Below are positions 38,901 to 48,385 of a DNA stretch of 64,000 bases, piece by piece (the first letter of the stretch is position 1; each line of letters begins with the position of its first letter). Source of the DNA: Curvibacter gracilis ATCC BAA-807 (GTDB lineage Bacteria > Pseudomonadota > Gammaproteobacteria > Burkholderiales > Burkholderiaceae_C); the NCBI RefSeq assembly GCF_000518645.1, contig NZ_JADZ01000011.1:124001-188000 (forward strand). Direction: 5' to 3'. The notes under the pieces are model-generated. The model was not told the origin of the DNA. It saw only the letters and a program-made list of their open reading frames with translations, and ran no database searches. Both the position numbers and the translations under genes were made by a program.

Positions 38901-39055
38901 CCAGCCTGGCCCAACCCATTGCCCACCTGCTGCACGAACACCCCAACGCCCATGGCTTCAAAGGGGTGACCTCCCTGATCGAAGCGGGTGAGTTTGCCAA
39001 CGCCTTGAATGAACTGCGCCGACTCGGTGGTCAGTTGCAATTGCAAGGCCCTTGA
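35966..39055 (+). CDS. Hybrid sensor histidine kinase with two receiver domains
   Basis: A 1,029-residue membrane kinase. It has TM1 (about 10-32), a periplasmic sensor of roughly 160 residues, TM2 (about 191-213), HAMP, a PAS domain (about 290-400) and HisKA with His429 in MSHEIRTPMN. The ATPase domain and two receivers follow, with LVLMDWQMSDMDG and LVLMDWKMPRMDG. In the ATPase the N-box reads NLVGSALKFT (second Asn replaced by Ser) and the G1 box DTSLGL lacks the first Gly; the G2 box GTGLGLAI is intact. ATP binding may be weakened. The ATG at 35966 follows ACGGAAAC. It converges with the DUF11 cluster. Confidence 0.88.
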   Translation: MLRSLNLSRRLYLLIAMFTISFSIFGLWSFKTLHEIKVGGEVFHRIGESKDLVSDLLPPPLYIVESYLLCLQLDRAADSSPSPDLVQRLRYLETQYRQRHAHWEERLPELGLPSTMLDNLNIAAEAFFDEVWQHYLPSLESRHPEAQKRSLEKLNTLYEQHRLAVDLTIPAAEAHSAREEDWVAQRVTSETLWLLGVLLLSLLAAIGLAHLIRRSIAGPLAKAVEVAQRVAAGDWQPATECQGYRDEPGQLLTALYAMAATLQHQMEALGKSEARSRHARELLEKLIESADLIVVGVDPQGRITLFNEAAARASGYQRKEVLGQDWSAIQARLNPELRLDDLGSDQRNAAQARTYDITHLSGARRRIIWRFTEPLPQDAMHLEDGDVAEISFGIDVTEQLQAEKALRDAVAAAEAAHQSRDDFLAGMSHEIRTPMNVIIGMTGLALRTDLPERARHHLNRVVAASQSLMRLINDVLDYAKIESGKLTFENRPFVLCETLDALTSQTVLEADEKGLGLRVEIASEVPSVLVGDQARLGQVLLNLVGSALKFTEEGEIIIRVDCLDQNESQALLRFEVRDTSLGLTPEQIAGLFSALIQFDPAPARSPLGTGLGLAISRHLVESMHGRVWVESEPGQGTRFIFTCRLGVQAAANACFNPLPRMQDLRVLIVDDDPGSREVLASIVGAMHPQLTTVSDGAQALAELQHAQTQGQPYQLVLMDWQMSDMDGLETVRRMQKWADAGQALSVIMVTAHSRDDLLAQAHDVRLDAVLEKPISPRSVLDALQQALNHLQRTTVPAPLKSTAPTAAALRRPLAGLRVLLVEDNDLNQELAASLLTEAGAQVSVAADGQEALDQLHQAAFDLVLMDWKMPRMDGLEATRRLRAEPRFADLPIVAMTSSVLPSDKEACLQAGMNDHLSKPIDPVLLLSKVARWGRPSGPDRPPAIAGAGRSPLSQALRKLVGPLWAELETLLSEHDSHAASLAQPIAHLLHEHPNAHGFKGVTSLIEAGEFANALNELRRLGGQLQLQGP

Positions 39056-39146
39056 AGACGCCCTTCAACGCCCGAACGCCACCGGTCAGACAAGCCCCAG
39101 GCAAACACAACACGCCGGCGCCACGGTTCGTCGTTTGGGCCGCCCT

Positions 39147-39164
39147 CCTGAGGGGCCCCTCAGG
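39147..39164. terminator. Palindromic hairpin between converging genes
   Basis: CCTGAGGGG-CCCCTCAGG is a perfect 18-base palindrome between the kinase stop and the end of the minus-strand DUF11 gene. A short pyrimidine run CTTTC follows on the plus strand. It is probably a bidirectional stop signal, but weak by T-run standards. Confidence 0.5.
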
Positions 39165-39167
39165 CTT

Positions 39168-42100
39168 TCAGTTCTGGATTTGCACACAGAACACCACCGA
39201 CCCGCTGCCCCCCGGCTGCAGGCCTGAAGCGGGCGCGCTGGCCGGCGCATCGGTCATGTCCCATTGCAGCGCGCCTGAGCCTCCTACTGAGGGTTGGCGC
39301 ACCAGGTTGCAGCTCAGCAGGCCCGAGGGCACCGTCCCACAGGCCGCCGAGCGGTACACCGTGTAGGCCGGTACCGAATCAGACAGGCGAATGGCCGTGA
39401 GTGGCCCCGCAGAGTTGTTGCTGTACACCAGTTGGTATTCGACATACTGGCCTGGCTGGGCCTGGTTGGCTGTCGCAAAGGGCTGGGTGTCAGCGGCCGT
39501 GCTGGGGCACGTGGCCACACGGCGCACCTGCTTGAGCAGGCTCAGCGTGCCGCCCTGGGCGCTGCCGATGGTGCTGATATCCAATCGACTGAGCCGGTTC
39601 ACCTGCGCCCCCCAGGCGGGCGCTGGCTGGTAGGTCTCCTGGGCCTGCAAGGTGCTCACATTGCGCGCCCCCACCCCCAGCCCGGCTGGGCTGTTGACCT
39701 TGAGCAGCAAACAAAGCTGCTGGCCCGCCTGCACGCTGACCGCCCCTGCCAGCAAGGCCTCACCGGCGTCGAGCCGTCCATTGCAATTGCTGTCGCTGTA
39801 GACCAAGCTGCTCCAGTTGTCCGCACTGCTGCTGGGTTGCTCGCTGCTGCTGAACACCACACTGGCCGAGGTGCCGGCCACATAGTGATGGGCATAGAGC
39901 GCGCTTTGCCCTGAGACGAGTTGCTGGGCGCCCTCGCCCAGCAACTGGCTCATGGGCACCTCACCGAACAGCACGCCGCTGTAGCTGGTGTTGACCGTCA
40001 GTGTGAAGCGCAACGTCTGGGTGACCGGGTTGTAGATGCCGGCGGTGTTGCCCAACTGGTAGCTGACGCTCGCATAGCCCGGCGGCAGGGTCTGCGTCAG
40101 GCACACCGGGCCCGCCGGAGCTGCGCTGGTGCTCAGGGCAAACAGCCCGCTGCCATCGGTGATGGCGCTTCCATACACGGTCTTGGCACAGTCGCTCAGT
40201 TGCACGGTCACGCCTGCGTGGCCGATCTCGCTGCCGTTTTGTACTCCGTCATGGGCCACACCGCCTGCAGCAGCACCACTGCCGTTGTCCAGCAGCACCT
40301 GGCCGCTGAGGGTGTAGCCCCCATAGCTGTTGGTGACCGTGCACACCAGGGCGGCGCCACTGCGCATCACGCTGGCCGGCAGCTCAAAGCTGTTGCCCGC
40401 TGTGATGGGTGGCTGTATCACGCTGGCCGGGTTGCCCGAGGTGGCCGCGTTCTGGTCCACACAGCTCACCTGGGCCAGGTTCCAGCCTGCGGGCGCGGTC
40501 TCGGTGATGCGGGTGGCGACACCGGTCTGTGTGAGGCTCTGGGGGGCTCCGCTGACCGGGGTGCCCGCTGTGGTGGTCACCAGCGTCTGGGAGGTCCAGC
40601 CATTGTTGCCGGCAAAGCTGAAGCTGCCCACCCCACCCACGCTGATCTTGTTCAGGCTCAGGCTCAGTGCACTGCCGAGCGTGACGCTGCAGCTGACTGC
40701 ATTGCCCAAGGCCGTGGCCTTGGCGTCCAGGCTCAGACTGGTGCTGCTGAAGCTGACACTGCCTGCGTTCAGCCCCGTGCAGCTGACGGCGGTGATGGTC
40801 TGCCCACTGACACTGCTGCTCATGTTGAGTGTGGTGATGGCCGCAGCCGACAAGGCCTGGGCCTCACCCACCACCGGCGTGCCGGCCGTGGTGATCTTGA
40901 GGGCTTGTGAGACCCAGCCGTTGTTGCCGCTGAAGGTGTAGGTGCCAGGCTGGTTGCCCGTGACGGTCAACCCCAGGCTTCGCCCGCCAACCGGTAGGGT
41001 GCCGGTGACCGCACAGCCCTGGGGATTGCCATCACCGATGCAAGAGGCTGGGTTGAGCGCAGGACCGGACCCGGTGGGGTTGGTGACAGCCACGTTGCGC
41101 AGCGACAGGCCGTTGGCAGCCGCCGTGGGTCGAACCAAGATTTCAAAAGACATGATGCCGCCATACGGCACCGGGGGCAGCCGGGTGAGCTGACAGTTCA
41201 GCAACAAGCCGCTCCCCAAGCTGCCCGATGCAGCACATTGGCTGTCGGAAAAGCCCCCACCGACCACCGGCCGGGCCCCCACATACTCGACATTGGGAGG
41301 CAGTTGGTCCACCACGGTGAGCACCGGGTCCATCAAGGTAGGTATGGCCGAGGTGGCCACGCCCAGGGTGTAGCTGGCCGTCACTCCAGGCACCAATTGG
41401 GGCGGGTTGGTCTTGCGCAGGCTCAGACCGGGCTTGCCGTAAATCATCTTGCACAGAATCTGGGCCCCGGGTTTGATGTAACTGGATGCCACCGTGAAAT
41501 TGGCCTGGGGCCAGGTGAAGGGCACACTCCAGTTGCCTGTGGGGTTGCCGCTGACGCTGGCTGCGCTGTCGCTGCAAACCACGTCCGTGATCGACCAACT
41601 GCTGACAAAACTGCCGCCCACAAACATACCGCTGGCCCCGCCATAACTGCCCCATCCGTTGTACCCCCCCATTTGGGTATCGGTGTAGAGCTTGGTGAGC
41701 GTGGTGTAGCCCGAGGTGTAGCCATTGGGGCCGACACGGGTGGGTGCCATGCTGGTCAGGCCGTTCGGGCTGGCAGGCCCTGCCGTCGTCGCGAAGACAT
41801 ACGCCACCCCATCGTTGGGTGACATGGTGATGTTCCAGGCCATGGTGGCTTGTTTCCCGACAATCAGGGAACAATTGATCACGCGGTCAGCGTCAGTGGC
41901 AAGGTTGTCCAGCACAAAGCTGTTGTTGGCCGGATTGAAGATGGCCGAGCCCAAGGCAGGTTGGCCAAGGGGGTCTGTCACGGCACAAGTTCCCCCCAGG
42001 ATTTGCGACGTGGAGGTGATTGCAATTCGAGCGCCCAGTCCAATGACCAACGACTGAGGCGCCGAGCTGGTCTGACTGCTTGCCGGCACGCCCACGGTAC

Positions 42101-42329
42101 CACCGGTCGCAACCCCGGTCGTCAAACTGGTATTGACCCACCCGGCACCACCCGTGGTGCCACCCGTGAGAGCCCCACTGCCAGCAGGATTGTTGAAGCT
42201 GGCGCTCAAGGTATTGCCACCTTGTCCGATCAAGGTCATTGTCACCAAGGGCTTGGCCGCCCAAGCAGAAAGTGGACTCAAACACAAACCTGCCAGCAGA
42301 AGCAGGAGTCTGCAAAACCTACGGGTCAT
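39168..42329 (-). CDS. Exported DUF11/SdrD-like repeat surface protein (1,053 residues)
   Basis: A signal peptide (cleaved near LSAWAAKP) precedes a threonine/serine/glycine-rich protein. Two copies of a 106-residue repeat show SGNNGWVSQALKITTAGTPV and AGNNGWTSQTLVTTTAGTPV. A DUF11-like domain (ANGLSLRNVAVTNPTGSGP), an SdrD B-like domain (DGVQNGSEIGHAGVTVQLSD), a calcium-type loop (DSNCNGRLDAGEA) and a final DUF11 domain (YVEYQLVYSNNSAGPLTAIR) follow. The ATG at 42329 has GAAGGAG six bases upstream; a TTG further up is not needed. It is the last gene of a four-gene minus-strand cluster. Location is probably periplasmic or on the surface; no enzyme motif is visible. Confidence 0.82.
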   Translation of the reverse strand: MTRRFCRLLLLLAGLCLSPLSAWAAKPLVTMTLIGQGGNTLSASFNNPAGSGALTGGTTGGAGWVNTSLTTGVATGGTVGVPASSQTSSAPQSLVIGLGARIAITSTSQILGGTCAVTDPLGQPALGSAIFNPANNSFVLDNLATDADRVINCSLIVGKQATMAWNITMSPNDGVAYVFATTAGPASPNGLTSMAPTRVGPNGYTSGYTTLTKLYTDTQMGGYNGWGSYGGASGMFVGGSFVSSWSITDVVCSDSAASVSGNPTGNWSVPFTWPQANFTVASSYIKPGAQILCKMIYGKPGLSLRKTNPPQLVPGVTASYTLGVATSAIPTLMDPVLTVVDQLPPNVEYVGARPVVGGGFSDSQCAASGSLGSGLLLNCQLTRLPPVPYGGIMSFEILVRPTAAANGLSLRNVAVTNPTGSGPALNPASCIGDGNPQGCAVTGTLPVGGRSLGLTVTGNQPGTYTFSGNNGWVSQALKITTAGTPVVGEAQALSAAAITTLNMSSSVSGQTITAVSCTGLNAGSVSFSSTSLSLDAKATALGNAVSCSVTLGSALSLSLNKISVGGVGSFSFAGNNGWTSQTLVTTTAGTPVSGAPQSLTQTGVATRITETAPAGWNLAQVSCVDQNAATSGNPASVIQPPITAGNSFELPASVMRSGAALVCTVTNSYGGYTLSGQVLLDNGSGAAAGGVAHDGVQNGSEIGHAGVTVQLSDCAKTVYGSAITDGSGLFALSTSAAPAGPVCLTQTLPPGYASVSYQLGNTAGIYNPVTQTLRFTLTVNTSYSGVLFGEVPMSQLLGEGAQQLVSGQSALYAHHYVAGTSASVVFSSSEQPSSSADNWSSLVYSDSNCNGRLDAGEALLAGAVSVQAGQQLCLLLKVNSPAGLGVGARNVSTLQAQETYQPAPAWGAQVNRLSRLDISTIGSAQGGTLSLLKQVRRVATCPSTAADTQPFATANQAQPGQYVEYQLVYSNNSAGPLTAIRLSDSVPAYTVYRSAACGTVPSGLLSCNLVRQPSVGGSGALQWDMTDAPASAPASGLQPGGSGSVVFCVQIQN

Positions 42330-42537
42330 CAAACACTCCTTCTCAAACGACTTGATCAACGCCCTTCATTGGTAGGAGCGGGCGCCTGAACTTCAGCCCG
42401 TGAATCAACTCCGAAACACTCCACGGAGGACCGCCGCCAAGGCGTGCGACTGTGGACCCCGTGCAGGCCATGGACAGACCGCTCCACAACCGTCAGCGCT
42501 CCACCGCAGCACCCATTCGACTCATGCGACGCAGACA

Positions 42538-45500
42538 TCACGGCGTGAGCCCCTGGCCGTTGGTGCGCGGCGCCAACGTGTTTTCATCAAACTTGAAGCG
42601 CATGCGCATATAAGGCCCCTTGCTGGTGAAAGAAGACCCCCCCAAATCGGGATCTTTCAAACCGCGGAAGTTGTAACCCGCAGACATCCACAGGTTGGGC
42701 ATGAGCTGATAGCCCCCTTCGGCGCCCAGCACCAGTTCGCGTGATCCGCCGCGGGTGATGGCCAGGCCGGCCTGGGCCCCGATGTCCCATTCAGAGGTGA
42801 TGTCGTAGGTGACCCGGCCCATCACCAGCTGGGTCAGCGCGCTGCTGCGCACAGCATCCGAGCGCAAGGTGCCCCACTTGATCGCATAGCGGGCACTGGC
42901 CAGCAAGGACCGGTTGGCCTGCCAGTTGGCCTGGGCGCTGATGATGTGGGCGGCCAGGTCGGTCACGCCGGGCACCATCAAAGAGGCCGTGCCACTGTCC
43001 GTGCGCTGCAGGCGATGTTCATAGCGGGCGATGGCATTCCACTCATCCTGTTCTACCGGTCGGTACGCAAAGCCGATCTGCTGGCGCTGCAACAGCGTGC
43101 TGATGCCTGCCGTGGTTCGGCTGCGTGTGTCGCTGATGATGGAGCGCGCCAGCAGACTCCAGTCGCGGTCTATCTTGAGGGCCACGCCCAAGGTGTTGAG
43201 CAGGCCGTTCGAGTCGGTGCTCTGACGCAGCTCCAAGGTACCGGTGGCGCGCAAGGTGTCGTCGAGCGCGTAATCCAGCCCGCCCGTCAAGGCGGTGGAC
43301 GCCTGTCCGGCCACACCGCCCAAGGCACCGGTGTGCTCTATCCCGCCCGTGCCACGCAAATGCTCCGTCAGCTTGAGGGTCTGGCGCAGCCCCATGGCGG
43401 CCTGCGCACCACGTCCATCGATGGTGTCCACCATGCGGTACTCGTTGAACAGACGCCCACCCTCGCTGTACTGGCTTTCAAAGCCGATCAGCCCCACATT
43501 GTTCTGCTGCGTGGAGTTGGCATCGTAAGGGCTGTTGTACAGGCTGGAGATCAGCGCATAGCGCCCATAGACGCGTGTCTTTTCAGTGAGGCGGTAGTTG
43601 CCCCCCACCGAGAGGGCCCGGCGCTGCGCCTCGTTGAGGCCTTGCTCGGCCTCCACAAACACCTCAGCCTCCGGCACGTCGGGCACTTTGCTGGTCAGGC
43701 GGCCCCGCACGCTGGTGAAGCCCAGATTGCTGGCGGAGACACCCGTCTGAGACATCGAGGGCCCATTGGCCGACGAGACCGTGCCGTAGTTGAATGACCC
43801 TGCACCCTGACCCGACTGTTGGCCGGTGCGCAGGCCGACTTCACCCACCAGCATGTCACTGAGGCGTTCCTGAACGCTGACCGCCGCACCCCGCATATTG
43901 GCGGCGGCGCCGGCCACATCGCTGGCGCTGTAGAGCGCCTCGGCACGCAGCTTGGTGCTGGGGCTGAGGCTGTGCTCGAGCTTGAGGTTGCCCAAGGTCT
44001 GGCCTGGGGCCGTGGTGGCGTTGGGGTTGTCGAAGAATTCACTGGTCTTGGTCAACTGGACCTGCAGCCGGGTCTGCTCATCGTCGCGGCGCAGCTCCAG
44101 GCGGGCGGCGTTGCCGCTGCCTTTGAGGTCGGACTCGGTCTGCACCAGTTCGGCGGACACGGTGGCCTTGTCGCCCACCCGGGCCAGCGCCGTGGCGGCA
44201 ACGAGCTTGCGCCCCCCATTGGGGTTGTTGTCCAGGCCAGCCACCGCGCCCAATTGCAAGTTGTCGTTGACCTTGCGCTGGGCGTCCACACCAGCCACCC
44301 AGAATGGCGTGCCTCCGGCATCGACGGTGTAGCTGACGCGGATGGACTGCGGATTCAGATCGGGGTCGAGCGAGCTCACCGGCGCCTTGAGCAACAAGGT
44401 CTTGCTGATGGGCTCGATCGTGTAGTCGACGAAGCGGGTCAGCGCCGTGGTCTTGAGCACGGTCTGAGGCTGGCTGCGGTCGCGCACCAGCACCTCCACC
44501 GATTCGCTGTTGGCCACCATGTCACCCAGGCCCGGCAGGCTGAAGGGGCCCGAGGTGCCGTTGGCCGGGAACTCCTGGATCTGCTGCGTCAGGGTGTCGC
44601 GGCTGGCATAGGAATCAACCCGTGTGGTGCCATCCTCGAAATGGTGGCGCACACCGCTGACGGCCCGGTTGATCTGGCTGAGCTGTCGCACCTCGGGCGA
44701 CGATGCCGTGACGAAATCACCGTAGAGCAGGAAGGATCGGTTCTTGTCGATGCGCACATACAGCTTGCCCACGCTTTGGGCATCAAAGGTCTTGACCGAG
44801 GAGTCACCGTACACCGGATAGAACTGATCGGGCTGGATGTCACGGAACATCTGCACGTTCTTCTGCTTGTCCGAGTCATAAGCCGTGGTCAGCAGGTAGT
44901 CGCCACGAATGGCGCCCTTGAAGAAGAAGGCCGTGCGCGCCGCAGCATTCAGGTCGCCCGACTGGGTGGAGAAGCTGTTGAGCTCGGATTCGAAGGCCCC
45001 TCGGGCCGAGCCACCCAGGTTGATCGCACCGCGGCCGCTGAGGTCGATCACCCCCTCGACCACGCCGATGCCCGTCAGGGGACGCAAGTCTGGCAGGTAG
45101 GCCAAGCGGGCACTGGCCGCCACCAGATTCGAGCTCAGGCTGATGCGGCCGTCTCCGGGGGCCGTGGGGGGCAACAGCTCGAAATCGCCCTGCCCGCCTT
45201 CCACCACCACCTGAATGCCGGGCTCTGCGGGGTTCAGGTCCTTGACGTTCCAGCGCCCCGCCGAGGTGTCCAGGTTCAGCACAGTGCGGGCCTGCACGGG
45301 CACACCTGCAGCATCCACCAGACGCACCTGGACCTTGATGGGTGTCTTGCCGTCGGCCTGGGCCGTTTCAGGCACCGTCAACATCAGTCGTGCCAAGGGC
45401 CCAGGGGCGATGACGTCCATCACGACCCGCTCCCGTGGATTGCCGAAGTTATCAAGCCATTCCGCCTCGAGTTGGTTGCGCCCAGGCTTCAGTTGGACGG

Positions 45501-48162
45501 CCACGAACTCAAGGCCCCGCAATGCCTTGGACTCCAGCGCCACCCGCTTGCCAATGCGGCTGTCCGGCACGGCCTCGCCATTGACCTTGAGGCGGATGCT
45601 CCCCTGCATGGCCCCCTTGACGCGCAGGTTGATCTGGCGAGTTGGCAACACCTCCCCCTCTTTCAGGCCGATGAAGCCGAGCGTGTTGTCGAGGTCTGCC
45701 AAAGCCTCCTCCAAACCTGGATCAACAGGCTGGGTGCTGGCTGCAGTCGGGGCAGAGGCCTCCTCGGGAAGGATGGCCGCCCCCGCGACGGCCCGCTCGT
45801 CCTCGACAGGGAACGGCGACACAAAGGCCTGTGCCTGCTGGGTCGCCAATGCGGCCCCCGCCCCTCCCGAACCGGCACCAGGCAGGTCGATCAAGGGACG
45901 AGGTGCAACGCTGTTGGTGCGCAGCGCACCGTCGCTGCCAAATTCACCACTGGCCGGCAAGGCGCGGGGCTCGGCGCGGGGAGCGGGTTGGGCTTTGGGA
46001 TCCAGGCGGGCCCTCAGGCTGCCACCGGCCTCGGCCTCCCGAGTCGGCAGGGCTTCGATGAGTCGGCGGCGCTCTTTGACCTCGGCCAGCAGTTCGGGGG
46101 CCTCGCAGTTGTCAACCGCAAAATTGGCCTTGTGCCATTCGCCCTTCTTGAGGTCCAGAAACTGGCTGTCGCCCACACCGGCGTGGCGGTTGGAGAGCAC
46201 GGACAGTCGCGCGCCCCGGGGCAAGGTGGTGGTGTCGATCTTGAGCGCATGCGTCACCGGGCGCAGACCGTAAAGGCTCCACTTGCCCTCGATGTCGGTG
46301 ATCACGCTGGTGCCGTCCTCGATCATCAGGCGCACACCCGGAATGCCCAGTTCACCCTCGGATTGGAGGCCATCACGGTTGCAGTCCAGGAAGACCTTGC
46401 CGAAGGCAAAGGCGTCGTCGGCAAACACGCCACCGCTCACGCGCACACGCCAGGTGGCCAGGTTGGACAGGCTGCCATTGGCCGTGGCCTGGGCCTGGTT
46501 GATGGCCACGCCGTTGCTGGGCACCCCGGCGCCAATGCGAACCCGGTAGCGCACGGCCCATTGACCCTGGGGCGCCAGTTCAAGCCCTGGCGCACTGAAG
46601 ACCAGGGCGGCGCCACGCGCAGGCTCCGCCAGAGGGGCCCAATCAGGCGCCCCGGCACCGGACGACAACAGTGCGGCGCGCGCCGATCCAGGCACATAGG
46701 TGAACCCAGGCGGCAACTGGTCTCGCACGGACACCGCCTTCAAGGGCGAGGCACCGTTGTTCTGCAGCACCAAGGTGTAGTCGAGCTGATCACCGATCTC
46801 AGCCTGGGTCGTCGAGCCCTCCTTGCGCAAGGTGAAGCTGCTCACGCTGGGCGTGACGGCCTGCAGAATCAGATCCACGCTGGAGAAGGCCCAGGCCAGC
46901 ACATTGGCGCCAGCAGCGCGGCTGGACTGGGCTTTTGTAGTACTGCCTCCGGTCCAGGCCCAGGCCTTGTTGCTGACCACGGCACCAGTGGCCACAAACT
47001 CGGGCTTCAAGGTGATTTCGACCGTCATGCTGACCGCGTCGCTCTGGCCGGGAGCCAAGCCCTGCAGACCATTCAGCAGATCCAGTGCGCTTGCAGTCGG
47101 AAAATCCAAGGGCGCTGCGCTTCCACAGTCGCCCACGCCGCGACCGGTGTAGGACGTGGACGGGGTCAGCACGCCCGTTTTGGACAGGGGCGCTGAAAGC
47201 AGGCGCCACGAAGCCACGGCGCCCTCAGACTGCCCTGTCAGGAAGGTGCAGTCCAGGTTGTCGACCAAATGCAGGGCGGGGGCTGGCGCCCGGCCCACGT
47301 TGCTGACACTGAGGGTGTAGTCCACTTCGTAGACGCCCGGCGTGGCCGTGGGGCGCGGGCTGCTGACACTTTTGAGCAGCGCCAAGGCGGGAAGTTGGGT
47401 GGGAACCGGTGTGGGCGAGCCATCATTCGTCGGGTCGCCATCGCCATTGGCGTCAGGGTTGAAGCCGTCCACCGAATCGTCGCACACCGTGGCGGGCGGG
47501 GGGCCCACCGTCTGCGCACAGGCACGGGCGCTGTTGTAAAGCATGCCCTGACGGCCACTGAGGTTGTAGCGCACGTCGAAGCGCACGGAGAACTCGGCCC
47601 CGCGCGGCAAGCTCACATCACCTTGCAGCAAGGAGTTGGCACCGGCTTGACCAGTGAAGCTTTGATTGAGCGACGACGCATTGAGGGGTGCCGTGGACGA
47701 CACCAGAACCAGGCTGTTGGGCAACACCGTGTATTGGCCGGCGCCCGGCACAGCATTGGCTGTGTAGCTGCCCAGTTGGCTTGCGCCACTGCCTTCGATC
47801 TGATCGATCAGCTCGACCTTGGACAGCGTGTCCTGAGCGTAACTGCGCACACGCAGGGTGAAGGACACCGTGGCCGTGCCGTCCGGACTGCCAGTCGCAT
47901 CCAGATTGACGATGGGCTGGCTGGCCTGTTTGGCCACACCGATGCGGTCGGTGTCAAAGGGGACTTGCGCATACACCACGTTGGAGGGTTTGAGCAAGGG
48001 CAGCGTGTCAATGGACAACAAGACCCCCGCGATGTTGGGAATCAAGGAGCCCGGGGGCGCCACGGCCGCCCAGGCACTGCATGCCAGCAGCGCTGCCAGA
48101 AGCAGGGCCTGCGTCCCACGGACACAGACCGCTCGAAACAAGATGCTCAACAAACGCCACAT
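42538..48162 (-). CDS. Giant exported DUF11 / SdrD B / Ig-like protein with C-terminal outer-membrane barrel
   Basis: A 1,874-residue protein with a signal peptide (about 1-33). Three DUF11-like beta-sandwich domains cover about 40-620, the third with YTLVLQNNGASPLKAVSVRD. An SdrD/Cna-like domain (VFLDCNRDGLQSEGELGIPG) lies near 640-710, then an alanine/proline-rich linker (about 750-880). Ig/invasin-like domains (LTVPETAQADGKTPIKVQVR) follow. From about 1,110 the sequence becomes alternating amphipathic strands and ends YMRMRFKFDENTLAPRTNG, typical of an outer-membrane barrel. The start at 48162 gives a good signal peptide; its ribosome site is weak. It may display or export the neighbouring DUF11 proteins. 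No named family recognised. Confidence 0.8.
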   Translation of the reverse strand: MWRLLSILFRAVCVRGTQALLLAALLACSAWAAVAPPGSLIPNIAGVLLSIDTLPLLKPSNVVYAQVPFDTDRIGVAKQASQPIVNLDATGSPDGTATVSFTLRVRSYAQDTLSKVELIDQIEGSGASQLGSYTANAVPGAGQYTVLPNSLVLVSSTAPLNASSLNQSFTGQAGANSLLQGDVSLPRGAEFSVRFDVRYNLSGRQGMLYNSARACAQTVGPPPATVCDDSVDGFNPDANGDGDPTNDGSPTPVPTQLPALALLKSVSSPRPTATPGVYEVDYTLSVSNVGRAPAPALHLVDNLDCTFLTGQSEGAVASWRLLSAPLSKTGVLTPSTSYTGRGVGDCGSAAPLDFPTASALDLLNGLQGLAPGQSDAVSMTVEITLKPEFVATGAVVSNKAWAWTGGSTTKAQSSRAAGANVLAWAFSSVDLILQAVTPSVSSFTLRKEGSTTQAEIGDQLDYTLVLQNNGASPLKAVSVRDQLPPGFTYVPGSARAALLSSGAGAPDWAPLAEPARGAALVFSAPGLELAPQGQWAVRYRVRIGAGVPSNGVAINQAQATANGSLSNLATWRVRVSGGVFADDAFAFGKVFLDCNRDGLQSEGELGIPGVRLMIEDGTSVITDIEGKWSLYGLRPVTHALKIDTTTLPRGARLSVLSNRHAGVGDSQFLDLKKGEWHKANFAVDNCEAPELLAEVKERRRLIEALPTREAEAGGSLRARLDPKAQPAPRAEPRALPASGEFGSDGALRTNSVAPRPLIDLPGAGSGGAGAALATQQAQAFVSPFPVEDERAVAGAAILPEEASAPTAASTQPVDPGLEEALADLDNTLGFIGLKEGEVLPTRQINLRVKGAMQGSIRLKVNGEAVPDSRIGKRVALESKALRGLEFVAVQLKPGRNQLEAEWLDNFGNPRERVVMDVIAPGPLARLMLTVPETAQADGKTPIKVQVRLVDAAGVPVQARTVLNLDTSAGRWNVKDLNPAEPGIQVVVEGGQGDFELLPPTAPGDGRISLSSNLVAASARLAYLPDLRPLTGIGVVEGVIDLSGRGAINLGGSARGAFESELNSFSTQSGDLNAAARTAFFFKGAIRGDYLLTTAYDSDKQKNVQMFRDIQPDQFYPVYGDSSVKTFDAQSVGKLYVRIDKNRSFLLYGDFVTASSPEVRQLSQINRAVSGVRHHFEDGTTRVDSYASRDTLTQQIQEFPANGTSGPFSLPGLGDMVANSESVEVLVRDRSQPQTVLKTTALTRFVDYTIEPISKTLLLKAPVSSLDPDLNPQSIRVSYTVDAGGTPFWVAGVDAQRKVNDNLQLGAVAGLDNNPNGGRKLVAATALARVGDKATVSAELVQTESDLKGSGNAARLELRRDDEQTRLQVQLTKTSEFFDNPNATTAPGQTLGNLKLEHSLSPSTKLRAEALYSASDVAGAAANMRGAAVSVQERLSDMLVGEVGLRTGQQSGQGAGSFNYGTVSSANGPSMSQTGVSASNLGFTSVRGRLTSKVPDVPEAEVFVEAEQGLNEAQRRALSVGGNYRLTEKTRVYGRYALISSLYNSPYDANSTQQNNVGLIGFESQYSEGGRLFNEYRMVDTIDGRGAQAAMGLRQTLKLTEHLRGTGGIEHTGALGGVAGQASTALTGGLDYALDDTLRATGTLELRQSTDSNGLLNTLGVALKIDRDWSLLARSIISDTRSRTTAGISTLLQRQQIGFAYRPVEQDEWNAIARYEHRLQRTDSGTASLMVPGVTDLAAHIISAQANWQANRSLLASARYAIKWGTLRSDAVRSSALTQLVMGRVTYDITSEWDIGAQAGLAITRGGSRELVLGAEGGYQLMPNLWMSAGYNFRGLKDPDLGGSSFTSKGPYMRMRFKFDENTLAPRTNGQGLTP

Positions 48163-48385
48163 GGCAGGTGATTCCGACTGATGCGCAGCAGGGACGGGGC
48201 GAACCCGGGCCGCGGCTGCAACAAGGGGGCGATACCGCACCTGCCAGCCACCCCAGGTGGCTTCAGAAGATGCGATTTCACAAAATGGGGGGACAGGTCA
48301 GGGGCCTGTCCGGTCAGAGCGCGCCCTGATGGGCCCGCCGCTTGGAGCCCCTCGCGCCAAGCGGCGAGAAGGGCTGGAGGTGCAC

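Noticed and set aside
38800-39055. C-terminal Hpt phosphotransfer domain in the hybrid kinase
   Set aside because: The only candidate, AHGFKGVTSL, lacks the normal HxxKG helix context and the segment resembles a plain linker tail.
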